Source of the DNA: Chrysopilus asiliformis
Lineage: Eukaryota > Arthropoda > Insecta > Diptera > Rhagionidae
Direction of reading: 5' to 3'
Assembly (NCBI GenBank): GCA_964034945.1
Contig: OZ035962.1
Coordinates: forward strand, 103,542,784-103,606,783
DNA length: 64,000 bases
Position 1 is the stretch's first letter; each line of letters opens with the position of its first letter. Positions 22,339 through 34,384 of the stretch are shown here, piece by piece. Both the position numbers and the translations under genes were made by a program. A model generated the notes under the pieces. The model was not told the origin of the DNA, ran no database searches, and saw only the letters and a list, made by a program, of their open reading frames with translations.

Positions 22339-25300
22339 TGTTTTTTTGTGATGCGGCCCGCGGTTTGGTGTAGAAAACTAAATATGGCCCTGGGTGGTGA
22401 TTGAGTTTAACAGCCCTAATGTAAATTATTTATTTTTAAAAATCTTAGTTATATAGGCCTCGCCTCGATTTTAGGCTAGTGACCAGCTGCTAGTCAACAT
22501 TAGCTGGGAACTAGGGCATATCTAGTATAATTCCACTTTATTTTGGTATTACCATCCAACTAGTGGGAACTTCCAGATTTTGTACTGATTTTTGTACTGA
22601 TGTGACATCTAAAATGACGACGGTGAATAAATTTAGTTACAGCCAAACATTAAAATTTTTAGGCATTATGAGTGTGTCTGGAATTATCAAATAATATCAA
22701 CTCCAAAAAGTTAATGGCGTACCAGTTGCTGGTCAATAAGCAGCTAGTGAATATTCGCCATGTCACATTAGATTTTTTTGACCTTTTTCAAATAGAAAGC
22801 GGTTAACTACAATAGCAAAATCGCATATTTACTGTCCACTCCGACCAACCTCAATACAAACAAATTTCAAAAATCCCTCATTAAATAAATATTGATAGGG
22901 CGAGGGGGTCTATTATTCATCATTGCTTTTTTTATTAAAATAAATTTACAAAAGCGTGATAAATCGAAAAGTGTATTTAATTTTTTTAGGTAAACAAACA
23001 CACGTTTAAAACTGAGTAAAATGATCAACTGCAAAACTGCCTAGCAACATGAAAAAATGTTTTATGATTTTGAAACCACAATTTAATGCTTTCAATGTTT
23101 AATTTGTAACTCATGAATACTAACTACTCGTAATGGATGAATTTGGTCAGCGCCCTTATCATTTTGCAACCATCTTGTGGAAATTATTTGTATGTTGAAC
23201 GGACGTGGAAGTTTTAATGAAAAATTGTGTTACTACAAAAATGTAATTTGGAATGGTTTTTATTTTAAAGCCAGCTCGTTGAGATTTTAGAGTAATTAAA
23301 ATCATGTGCATCGGTAATTACGCATCTGGAATTTATTTTGCCCTCAATGTAAAAATTATTATTCAAAATTGAAATTTTATACCCGATTGGCTTTTTATGC
23401 AAAAATTACATTCAATTATTAAAAATGTTTTAAGGGTACTTTATGGAGAAATGCTCTAATTTTAATAAAATATATGAAAAGTACATTTTTGGACAATGCG
23501 GAAATTTTAAAGCAAACGAAAAAAAATTACACGTGGTAAGTACATGTCTATAATTTATTTGCACATCTGATAGATATCACTTATTTGGATTTAATATCTA
23601 AAACAAATTAGTTAAACCCTTTTAGCTTTTTCTACCAAAATCTCTAATTTCTGTCTGCCTGACTGTCTGTCTATTTCCAAAGTTTTTTTTTTACTGTTGT
23701 TGTTTTATGCCGAATTTATCTGCTGTTGTCATTGCGGGTACGCGATGCGGAACGTACACTAAAAGTGTAACTTCAATCAAATTATAAATAAATGATGTTA
23801 ATTACGGACTAACGTGATTTCATGCCCGGCGCCTGACATGTTTACATTCACACCTTAATTAGAATCCTGATGTGCAGAATATTTAGTGCCGTTGTATACA
23901 GCTCTCTATAATAGTTAGCGTACATCCTTATACCTTACCATATGTGTCGTGTAAGGTTCAAAGTAATACGAAGAGCAAATAATACCACCTTCAATTATGC
24001 TTGCTACGAAATGGTACAGTGCAGAATGGGTGGGTGGTGGTCCATATAGAAATCAAGCAGGCAAGTATATACAGATAGATTAGTTAATAATATAGCAAAT
24101 ACGTCGAATTTATCTGTAGAAATTCCACGAGTTTCGACTAATTTGTGTTCCCCTATTCGAATTATAGTATATCTGTGTGTATTTTTTTTTCACGTATGAG
24201 GCTTAGATAGTGTTTTGTATTTTTACTCAAGGATAGAAAAATTACTACACCAGAGTTCTAAATGCGCTAAAGAAAAACTTATTTTAGGGGGGATTAATTA
24301 TAATCGACAATGAACTAAGCACCTTGAATAACAATAAGTCCGAATTACGGGATTAATAAGGGACGAAGGGCGGTTCTTTGGAAAAAATATCTACCATTTA
24401 CCTTGTATAAGAATACAAATTCTTTATCAAAAGTTTTATATTTCGATACGATGCCAAAACAATTTCTTAAGTTGTATAGAATTGGTAAATTAGATTAAAT
24501 GGTATTCACTTTAATATTCCCACGTGTTGGCATAACGATATTGCAAATCCTACACGCTGTTCTATACATTTTAAAAGCTCTTGAGACACAAGCAAAATCA
24601 TTTTATTGATATTACATTGAACTTGACTTTTCAACTTATGACAAACTCAAAGATTTCATAAATTTGTTCACAATTTCAATATTAGTGTCCTATAAATAAA
24701 AGCCTAGACAAAAAGAAATTATGCTCGATCAATTGGAAATCTTTTTTATTCGATAAAAAGTTTTTTTTTCTCGAGTGTTAGTACTTGAAACTCTTAAATG
24801 TGTGAGAGACAGTTTATTGTAAAAGTCTCAACGCTCTTGAAAAATCTTACCTAAAAAAGAATTAACATAAACCCTTTTCATATATGACGGACAACTAATC
24901 GAAGATGCTGGAGTTTGTTACCAAAGCACGCCAGACCACATGCACTTTTTTGCCAGGGTTAGGAAAATTTTCTTGCAAAAGCTTTGAAAAAGCATAAAAA
25001 AATTTATATGTTGGGATAAAAAACCACTTTTCTGCACTTCTACACATCATTGCACCTCTTTAATTGAAGCGAACAAACCTCACCATTTTTCGTCACATTA
25101 CCTGCTTTGATTTCACCTTCCATAACGCTTGAATTAAGCTGAACTCAGCATTTCGACTATCGAATTTGAGTGTTCCCTAGAAATCTTAATAATCATTCAA
25201 AAGAAAATTTGAAATAATCAAATAAAGTGGAGAAGCCTGTCTAAGCCGGACAAATTTCCTGATCCTGTGAGTGTGCGGCTTATGCAGGTTTCACTGTATC

Positions 25301-25606
25301 AACAGACTTCGGCACTTTTGTATCTGATATTTTTATAAAACAATCCCTAATTCATTTTATTTTTTTAAAACATTATCTACGCAATTTTCTTAATTACGAA
25401 TTTTTTAAACATAAAGTTTAAACAAAAAAATCAAAATTACTTAAAATTAAGTAATTAAGAGGCTTTTCTATTCTCCTTTTCTATTCTCCTGAAATTTCTT
25501 TCAGTACCGGTTTTAGATTCCACAAAAACCAAATTCGCTTCAAACAGAATTTGTTTAGAAAATTTTCCATAATGAAAATTTACTAGATTGAAACACTTTC
25601 CTTGAC
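22339..25606. other. Long AT-rich stretch, nothing certain
   Basis: GCGGCCCGCGGTTTGG near 22354 and CTAGTGACCAGCTGCTAGTCAAC near 22478 look repeat-derived, but no ends were found. CTGTCTGCCTGACTGTCTGTC near 23650 is R4-like. No gene was recognised. Confidence 0.35.
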
Positions 25607-25806
25607 AAAATCGCCTTCAAAATCACCTTCAAATTCACCTCAAAATCACCTTCAAAATCACCTTCAAAATCACCTTCAAAATCACCTTCAAAATCACCTT
25701 CAAAATCACCTTCAAAATCACCTTCAAAATCACCTTCAAAATCACCTTCAAAATCACCTTCAAAATCACCTTCAAAATCGCCTTCAAAAGCAACTTCAAA
25801 ATCACC
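25607..25806 (+). repeat. AAAATCACCTTC minisatellite, 12-bp unit
   Basis: About 16-17 units, mostly identical in the centre with diverged units at both ends. It is a multiple of three, so it gives an open NHLQ-type repeat frame (25602-25853), an artefact of the array. Confidence 0.96.
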
Positions 25807-25898
25807 AGCAATCTGCCAGTAAATCGTCCTTCACAATTGGAAATTCCTCTTAGATAGGGGGACCATATTTTTCTGAAAAATTACCGTGGTGAGAAAGA

Positions 25899-25919
25899 GG
25901 AGGGTGGGGGGGGGGGGGG
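25899..25919 (+). other. Poly-G run (14 G) with quadruplex potential
   Basis: GGAGGGT followed by 14 consecutive G at 25906-25919. Such a run is prone to length errors in sequencing. Confidence 0.7.
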
Positions 25920-26239
25920 TACCCACGAAGTGTGAGGCAATTTTAAATGCTTCGAAATTCATCGTGATCGGTCTGAGTAGGAAGAGAGTTTGTATCAAAT
26001 TCTGTTTTTTCATTGTAATTTAAAAAACATAACAAAAGCTATAATTGCCAATCTGGCAATCATTGGAGACCCGTATGGTGATATTCGTATCAAAATTCGA
26101 ACAGTTGTACCAAAATTCCACTTTGAAGTCAAACTTTCCAATAATATTTTTTAAAATTTAGTCCAATCGGATTTTGATGTATGGGAGTTTTATGTAGAAT
26201 CATATCCTAAATAACTTTTGTTCTTGCTTTTTTTTGATA

Positions 26240-26525
26240 AGATGCACCGTTTTTGAGATATTCACAAAAACCGTTTTCGTTCGTATGGGGGGTACCCCCC
26301 TAATGGTCCATTTTTGCCCATTAACGAACTTAGCCTCGCATTTTACGAAAAACGGATCTGCGCAAAATTTCAAGTCTCTAGCTAAATCCGTGCGCCCGCA
26401 ATCCGCGTCACAGACAGACAGACGGACAGACAGACGGACAGACGGACAGACGGACGGACAGACGGACAGACGGACGGACATGCAAAATTCAACTTTTTTT
26501 ATCATTCTAAACACACTGGTGTAAT
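26240..26525 (-). repeat. Interspersed repeat R4, best copy, with CAGACGGA tail
   Basis: Read on the minus strand it begins at CACACCAGTGTGTTTAGAATG. It then has a (TCCGTCTG) microsatellite (26411-26480 on the plus strand) and TAGCTAGAGACTTGAAATTTTG. The order matches R4 at 8690 and 62075. Open frames across it on both strands are microsatellite-driven. Confidence 0.7.
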
Positions 26526-26833
26526 TCATTTTTTTGTGTGATGACGGGATCTTGGCGTTACAAACGGTAAAGCAAAGTTAATATACCCTTTGGTTTCACC
26601 ATACGGGTATAAAAATGTGAAGTTAGGTAAAAATTTTAAGTATTTATATGAATCAACATCTTTTACACCAAATTTATATCAACTCGTGCATGTTTTTATT
26701 TTGTTTAGAATGTCAAAACAACATCAAAATGTTTTATCAAATTCACACCAAACATTTATCAAATCTTTATAATTGATACCAAATGTCGATAAAAGCATGC
26801 GAGTTGATACAACTTTGATGTAAAAGATCTGAA

Positions 26834-27089
26834 CACGTTGACTGCCAGACCAATTTTGCAAAAATGTAAGGGAGATGCCAATACCTGTAGACGTATGTAG
26901 AATGTACGTATGTAGAATGTACGTATGTATGAATGTATGTATGTATGCATGTATATTGTAGACCCAACTATCGAAAATGATAGCCTTGGCCGCTCATGAA
27001 TCATAGTGCCAATTTTCACTGGCTATCAAAAATGATAGCCATGGCTCACTGGCTATCAAAAATGATAGCCATGGCAGTCAATGTGTTAA
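26834..27089 (-). mobile_element. TTAA-flanked palindromic MITE, copy 2
   Basis: This is the reverse-orientation relative of 18997-19215. The right end is GGCAGTCAATGTG followed by TTAA (27086-27089). The left end is CACGTTGACTGCC preceded by TGAA, a one-base change from TTAA. It carries an extra tandem copy of the 30-bp palindromic block (TCACTGGCTATCAAAAATGA near 27016 and again near 27045) and a longer GTATGTA microsatellite. Confidence 0.83.
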
Positions 27090-27114
27090 TAAACAAAAAT
27101 TCATTCATATAAAT

Positions 27115-27273
27115 CCTTAAATTGTTTTAAAAAGGTACAACGCTACATCAAAACTCCCATAACATCTAATTACAATGTGGTAATTGAACACCTTAAATTG
27201 TTTTAAAATTGTTTTAAAAAGGTACAACGCTACATCAAAACTCCCATAACATCTAATTACAATGTGGTAATTG
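27115..27273 (+). repeat. Tandem duplication of about 72-83 bp
   Basis: 27115-27186 is repeated at 27191-27273. Both copies run from CCTTAAATTGTTTTAAA to AATTACAATGTGGTAATTG. The second copy has an extra AATTGTTTTAA. Otherwise they are identical. Confidence 0.95.
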
Positions 27274-30154
27274 GAATGGGAAAAACTTCTTTTTTTTTTT
27301 ATTTCGTGTTAAAGAAAGTTTCACGTAAAATTTTGAAAACTCGACAAAGAATATTTGGTTAACCAGAAAATTATTTTTTAATCTTTCGATAAAATTTATT
27401 GTTGAATCGAATCTAATGCGCTTATCTATGCATAAAACTTTTATAATTGAATAAAAAGAAAAATCATGTTGAATGATGAGAAGAAGAAATGGAAAACTCA
27501 TTAATGGCGAAAACCGATGAAGAAAACGTCTCACAGTCTAGGCTCTTTTTATACTCGTAAAGTGGAAATTAATTGTTAAAATTCAATGTAATTAGGAGTT
27601 CACTTTGTGCAAGGATCTCAAAAAAGCAAAAAAAAACTGCTGAATAATCAATTCTTGCACCAGAAATTTAAGTCCATTAATATTAAATGGACATTTCGAT
27701 AAAAGCAATTAAAGTGGAAACTAGTTGGATCGGCTGAAAACCAAATTAAAATAAACGCATAAAAATTTCTCTAATTAAAAAAATTACTCACTTAAATTGC
27801 AACAAAAAAATGGTTTTCCGTGTGTTATTTGCATGGTCCCAAAAAGGATTGCATAAATATTAATATTTGTAATATTATTTCATTAAATTTGCGGTCAATT
27901 CGTTTATAATAATTTGCGTGAAGTAAAATATTTAAATTTTGCATAAGTGCCTGTCCCACACTAGTTGTTTTCGGAAAAAAACGCATTTAATAAAGTTACC
28001 CAAACAGCATCGAAAAGTACGGGAACATGAGATTTGTTCTTTGCGACTTGAAAGAGTAGAAATTTACACAATCGGGATTAAAAATTTACACCTATAATTC
28101 ACATCCGCGTAAAAGAAGCGAAAGAAGTGACGAGCACGATCTTTGGGGCAACATTCGCTTCATGAAAATCCTGCGGCGATAGAGCAGCATTTGATGGTTT
28201 TCGGGCCGAAATAGTGATTGGCTGTGGAGCCTGAACGTCAGTTTAATTTTGAAGAAGCGTGTGATGGAAAAAGTGACGAAACTGCTACCACTAAAGTTTC
28301 ATTAAAGCTCCCCGTCTAAGAAACACCAAAAAAAAATTGATGCCTTCAGCCGCCATATTTCCCATTGACGTTTGATGAAAACGATTACGTTTCGAGAATT
28401 AAATTTCTTATTTCAGGCGAATGACTGAAGGATATTGCATAAAAAGTGGATAGCAGACATTTTTGAAACAGCGCAATTTTATTGGCATCAAAATTTTATT
28501 GCAAAAGAAAAAATAAATTTGACCGGTAAAATAAAATTAAAGAAATTTTTCATTAAAAACTAAATAATTTGATGGCCCATTAAAATTTGTTTAAATTTCA
28601 GATCCAATATTGCCGAAAAATTTTAATGGCAATTAAAATCACGACATGCAATCGGAAGAAAAGTCCATTATAAAATAATACTCCACAAAAAGTTTCCATT
28701 AATTTATCGCCATTAGATTTTTCTTGTTCGTTTCTGTTTACGTTTTTATTGTTCATCTCTGTTGACTCACCCAAGCTAAGTAAGAATTCGAGGGAGAAAG
28801 AAAACCCGCTCGATGATTTGTGTAATTGTGTGATATAATGCCGTCAGATGACGCTCGCGCATGAGGCAACTAATTACGTCCCTGTCGTTATAATTGCGAC
28901 GTAGCAAACCGCAGAAAAGTGTTCCCCACTATGTGTGTCGTTGCGCGTCTCATACGCACGACTAAGGACGTGTTTTCTACATAAATTGCTTATCGCCGTG
29001 ATCTGCATGGTGACGAACTATGGGGATAAACATCATATTTGCTGCTTAAAATGCTATTTGGGTAGCTTGTTGAAATTTTTGCATGTACCTTTTTAAAAGT
29101 CCTGAAAATATTTTTTTTTGTGAAAATTTCCGAACCTCGTGTGATAAATTGTTATAGGCTGAAATTGTATACAAACTTATAAACATATAAATGAAAAAGC
29201 CACAGTTACGATGAAAAAATAATTAAAGTAATTGCATCACGACATGACTATGATTTCACATATATCCATTAATTAATTTTAAAACGTGTATGAATAGAAG
29301 ACAGTCTGTAGTTGTTCGGTGAACTTTAAATAATTAAAAAGAATTTAAATATTTATTATGTGTATATGTGGCCCACATGTGCCGAGCTTTCTGTATTAAA
29401 GGTTCACTTTAAATAAAAAATAAATAAATAAAATCATCGGAATATCAAAAAGTCCTGATGTTAACAAAAAAAAATGGTTTGAAAGTTTTTCAAGTTGAGA
29501 TTTGAGTCGAGCCATGTTTGGTTGGGTTTTGTTTTTCATGATGGGATTTTCTCATTGGTTTTTTTTCCGTCGTTTGAATGAATTAGATTAAACGTCCGAT
29601 ACATATGTAGTTCCCCAGTTCGATGCAGGATTAAACGGGATACTTCAATAAGTTTATTTTCAAGATATAACTTTTGGAATTAAAGTTACATATATGTAAA
29701 ATGCATTTATTCGGATTTACTGACGAATGGTAGTTAAAAGATTTATTCAACTGGAAGAATTCTATATGGAAATTCATTCATACTAATGGGAATACGTCTA
29801 CTAAATTGAAACTGTTTGTAATTAAAAGTTTTATGATTAGTTTGTCGATTGCTTTAGAAAGTTTCATGCTGAAAAGCATGTAAATTGCACTACATTCAAG
29901 ACAGAATTTTATTTATATAGAGAAGATTCGTATTTAGTGCTAAATTAATGGAGAAAAACTCTCCCGAAATTATGCTTCCCGATTCACATAAAATTTTGCG
30001 AAAAAGATGGCCATTTCCGTCTATTCGTTAACGATGTTTTAGGTTTTTGATACTGTCAGTTTAAACTTATATTTAACAAATCCTGTGTTTAAAAAGCCAT
30101 GGAAAGTTTTGTGTTGATCACTCTCTTTTTTTCTTAAATTTCTAGCACGTTTTA
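27274..30154. other. Long AT-rich stretch, no gene recognised
   Basis: Mostly AT-rich. A GC-richer patch at 28800-28990 (GACGCTCGCGCATGAGG and nearby) has no open frame of note and no inverted ends. Confidence 0.4.
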
Positions 30155-30226
30155 AATGCCAATTTTAATGCCAATTTTAATGCCAATTTTAATGCCAATT
30201 TTAATGCCAATTTTAATGGAAATTTT
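30155..30226 (+). repeat. AATGCCAATTTT minisatellite, 12-bp unit
   Basis: Five exact units and a diverged sixth (AATGGAAATTTT). Confidence 0.95.
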
Positions 30227-32285
30227 GATTTAAATTGGACATATAAAACTTTTGCTCTGGACGAACATTTACAAAAATAATCGATCTGTACGAATTTATA
30301 AAACTTTAACTTTGAAACAAAATTATTCTATTTGTGAAGACGAAAGGAGAGAGACGAAACTGGATATAAAATTTTTATGTTTTAAACTGTTTCCAAGCAA
30401 TGAGAAATGGGTCCTTTTATTAACTGGTAATACAGGATGCTAATTTTCTATGTTCTAATACGAATTATTCCTGGAAGTTTAGCCACTTTATTTCAGCTTT
30501 TGAATAAATTTCCCAAAGAGAAACATTGAAGCGAATGATTTCGGGTCAGGTCAGACACGAGATTAAACTTGAAAATGTTTATGGTTAATATGGTTTAACA
30601 TTTTCCACTTTGCAATTTTTCGAGTGTGAGTGTTCGGTAACCAAAGGGAATAAATTCAATGTAAATTCCAGTTGAAATTTATTTATGCCAAACAATGAAA
30701 ATAATAGGAAAGCATAATAATAGTAAGTTCAAAGTACATATTTAATAAGGCATAAACAAGCAGTCATAAAATTTGGCTGAAATTTTGTAATATTTTACGC
30801 AAAATTCGTGATTCACATATATGTATGTACATTTCATATGTAAGCTAAATCATGTATAAATAATCGACTAGAATATCAAAGATATGAAATTGGGAAATGG
30901 TTGATTGCTTGTAGAATAAATTTTATCCAAAGAAGAATTAGGGATACCGGGAAGCTGTGGAAAATGTGTTAAAAATCGGAAATGTTGTACATTTTGTGAA
31001 AAAAGCGCATTTAAGCTCAAAATAGAAAGAAAAAAATTGTAGCAAGAAGAATGTGTAAAATCCCCGAGTATTTTTCCAACCTCAAGCCATAGCTAGCCAC
31101 CCATAAACCAAAGGCAATTTGACTTAGTGCCCAATCAGGCACCATGAACATGAACATGCATATTTTCCCTCATTATCCTTTTTCTGCCTTAAAAGAACAG
31201 AAGGAAAATATTTAAATGTATTCACTTTTCCTTCGAATCATCGTTGGTTCCATGTAAATGTAACAAGGAAATTAAGAATGAGAAAAAAAAACCTGATGGT
31301 TCCCATTCAGTGGCTATGGTGTATACTTCGAGGATAGCATAAGGAAAAAGAAACACCTTGACTCCTCATCTCGGGGAATCACTCCAGGGCTTCCGTAAAT
31401 TACATCGGGACTTGATGTGATGTAATGGTTGGTTAACTGCCTGGATAGCTTGGCTAGCTAAGTGTACTATTGAGCCTCATTTTTTTTGGAGGGAGGGTGG
31501 GTCTCCCAGGATAGATGGTAGAGATCGTGACATTTGTAGCATAGGCACAGGGATAATTTTTACGAGTGGGTGAATTTTTTTTTGCTCCAGTTTACTAGCA
31601 AATGCGGTTGATTCCTCAGCGTCCACAGGATTTCCGCACATGAGATGATAGATTAAGACGAAATAAGGCAAAATGAGAGTCGTAGACCGCATCCTATGCT
31701 TCAAAGTATCCTTTAATAATAACATTTTACCCTAGAAACGAGATTTTATACATTTTACTAAGATATTTTATATCATGTAAATGCCTACATACACATATAT
31801 GGTTATGTGACTATATAGTACAAATAGAATTAGTTTTAATGTGCAAACATACACATATTAATATAACTATGCTACAAAGTAAAAAGCATAAAAGAGAAAA
31901 CTCATCTCTTCTTGGTTGTTAATATATATATATATGGATCAAACGTATAATAAATTGCCTTAATCTTTAAACATAAGAAACTCGGGGAGTGAACTTCAAA
32001 GTCATGTAAAGGCTCTGCTGCTATCATCCATCCATTTAGCGATCCATGTATACGCATTTAGTTATGTATAGGATCGGTAAAAGACTTTTGAGTATATTAG
32101 GAATCTATGTACGTATGGTATAAAATCTTAGATCGGATCAACATATTTACCCATGTATATTTCGCAATCATCTTGTCTTCGTATTCATTTTCATCTTATA
32201 GTTGTTGTTTTATTCGTGAATCACATCTGAGCATGGATATATGGAATTTATAAGACTGGTAAACCATTAATGAAGGGATCCCATC
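30227..32285. other. Unannotated stretch
   Basis: A (TA) run lies at about 31921-31935. GC-richer text at 31370-31720 gives a minus-strand frame of 82 codons with no recognisable domain. Nothing else was supported. Confidence 0.35.
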
Positions 32286-32846
32286 TACACGGTGGAAAAT
32301 TTTGGTCGAATTTTTCCATTTTTTATGTCTTTATATTAATTTTCACTAAACGAAACTAAAATTTTTAAAATTTTTATCCTTTTTTTCCTTAATCGAATTT
32401 TTAAATCAAAATTCAGAAAAAAATTAGAAAAATCGTCTCAATATCCTTTCTCTCAGAATGTTTTGAATAGCATCTAAAGTTCAAGAGAAATAGAAACCAG
32501 TAACGTTTAGAATCACTTTGTTCGTTTAGAATGAAGATTTTATTTTTTAAAAGATATAATGGCACATTTTTGTATTCTACTATAAATATTCCAGCGCGAC
32601 ACGATAAATATTGTAAGCGAAAGCGCGACACTAGACATATTGTAGTGCGCCACTATAAATGTTGCAGGGTCAGCAAAAAATATAGTGTTAGACATATAAC
32701 GATTATGAGAAGCTTTTCTCTTGGCAAAAAAAAAATAGTGAGGTGCTCAGAAACAAAGTAGGAACGCAATTTTTTTTTAGTGCCAGAATGTGATTCTTTC
32801 GCTCAGTGTGAAGTTGAAAAAATCAACCTAAATTTTCCACCGTGTA
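32286..32846. mobile_element. TA-flanked MITE, 557 bp, CACGGTGGAAAA ends
   Basis: TA is at 32286-32287 and 32845-32846. The left end CACGGTGGAAAATTTTGG pairs with the right end, whose complement is CACGGTGGAAAATTTAGG, and looser pairing continues for about 15 more bases. The interior has several short GCGCGACACTA/GTAGTGCGC-like words near 32590-32660. No transposase was seen. The TA duplication suggests a Tc1/mariner-type source. Confidence 0.82.
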
Positions 32847-33322
32847 TGCCAGTATCGTTCGGCTAATAACATCCTAACAATGTTAATACTCCTTTTATTT
32901 CGCTTGTTCTTAAATCCCTCATTTTGTTACTCACATGTTCAATGCAGATGTTGCCAACACCTTTTTTTCTGCCTTGATTTGGTATAAAAACATAAAGAAC
33001 GACTACTACAAAATCCAGATGATAATTCAAGTGTGGCCTCGTTTTCTATTGGAGTTAAGCAAATACTTGTAGAAAGTAGACAAATCGACCAGATTACTTG
33101 ATAAATATTTGGATATTTTCATTAAAAATTTCTTTGAAACAAAAAAAAATATTCTCATGACTTTTCAGAAATTTCGAAGCAAAAGGCTCACGCATAAAGA
33201 GAAAAAACGGAGTTATTAGCTATGAATGTTGTATTTTGAAAACTTTACCCTTTTGAAATGGATTTTCATCGTAAAGAGTTTTCCATACAAAATCAAATTA
33301 TGGTCTAAAGATTTCTGAATTA

Positions 33323-34247
33323 TACAGGGTGCGCCATCTGTTCCTCCGGTATGTAAACATTGAATAACTTCGCCATTTGTCAACCGATTTGCTTTCCTAG
33401 ACACGTTTTGGAAACGTCAAACCAGTACAATTTTAACCATGAACCGCTTCACACCGAAAGAACGCGCCGAAATAGTGACGATGTACATTGAAAATAGTCG
33501 TTCAATTTTGGATGCAAGTTTTAATGACCGACGAGGCACATTTCACTCCCTCTGGCGGTGTTAATAAACAAAATTGCCGCATTTGGGCGACAGAAAATCC
33601 TCACGAGATTCAGGAAATACCATTGCATGATCGAAAAGTAACTGTTTGGGCCGGCGTGTGCGCAAAAACCATCATTGGGCCATTTTTCTTCAATGAAGGT
33701 GAAACAGTTAATGGTAATCGATATCGGTGGATGTTGGCACATTTTGTGTGTCCGAAAATGCGTGAAAAAGGTCTGACTGACTTCTGGTTTCAGCAAGACG
33801 GGGCGCCATGCCACACAGCGGACCAAACAATACGGTTTTTGCAACAAAAATTCCCTAGACGTGTGATATCGAAAAGAGGCGATATTGACTGGCCACCAAG
33901 ATCCCCTGATTTAACCCCCCCAGACTTCTTTTTGTGGGGTTATTTGAAGAGTAAAGTTTACGCCAGCAACCCGAAGACCATTGACGAGCTCAAGACCAAT
34001 ATTCGTGCCGAAATAGCTGCCATACCGACGGAGATGCTCGAAGAAGTGATGGAAAATGCCCGAAAAAGAGCACAGTTTGCGGTGGCCAATAAAGGTGGTC
34101 ATTTGATCGATGTTGTTTTCAAAAAGTAGTCCACATAAATTGTAAAGGATTGAACTAAATAAAAAAACACCATTTTTTGCAATCTATTGTTTCTTTCAAA
34201 AGTTATTCAACATTCTCATACCGGAGGAACAGATGGCGCACCCTGTA
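33323..34247 (+). mobile_element. DD41D Tc1/mariner element, 921 bp, internally deleted
   Basis: TA is at 33323-33324 and 34246-34247. The element 33325-34245 has perfect 29-bp terminal inverted repeats (33325-33353 and 34217-34245, beginning CAGGGTGCGCCATCTGTTCC). Full relatives are about 1.3 kb; this copy lacks roughly the first third of the transposase gene. Intact ends mean it could still be moved by a transposase supplied elsewhere. Confidence 0.95.
33439..34129 (+). pseudogene. DD41D Tc1/mariner transposase, deleted and frameshifted
   Basis: An ATG at 33439 starts a frame reading MNRFTPKERAEIVTMYI, the usual first helix of the DNA-binding region. After about 23 codons the text jumps into the catalytic domain in another frame (open 33488-34129, beginning at a TTG). 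That frame holds all three catalytic acidic residues: D in TDEAHF, D in QQDGAPCH and D in LTPPDFF. There are 41 residues between the last two, which defines the DD41D group. A C-terminal VKNKGG-like ending (VANKGGHLIDVV) closes at 34129. The helix-turn-helix region and linker are gone and the junction shifts the frame, so no working protein is expected. Confidence 0.92.
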
Positions 34248-34384
34248 GGTAGGTACATTCTGAATTATAGGCCAGGGTCAAAATCGTTTTTCTTGAATTT
34301 CAAATATTATTAGATGCTTTTGAGGCTAAACATAGAGTGAATATCCAAAAATACTTTGAAAATTTTTAATATCTTCCTCTGCCA

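Noticed and set aside
25602..25853. 83-residue frame of NHLQ repeats
   Set aside because: It is the 12-bp minisatellite read in frame; there is no conserved flanking protein.
26200..26529. Two overlapping frames of about 100 codons on opposite strands
   Set aside because: Both are driven by the CAGACGGA microsatellite inside R4.
19037..27019. Two similar peptides beginning MKIGTMIHERPRLSF at 19037 (+) and 27019 (-)
   Set aside because: The similarity comes from the two copies of the TTAA MITE; both frames start in the flanking palindromes and stop at random, so they are not genes.
33521..34102. Minus-strand frames of 108 and 63 codons
   Set aside because: They are shadows of the DD41D transposase on the other strand.
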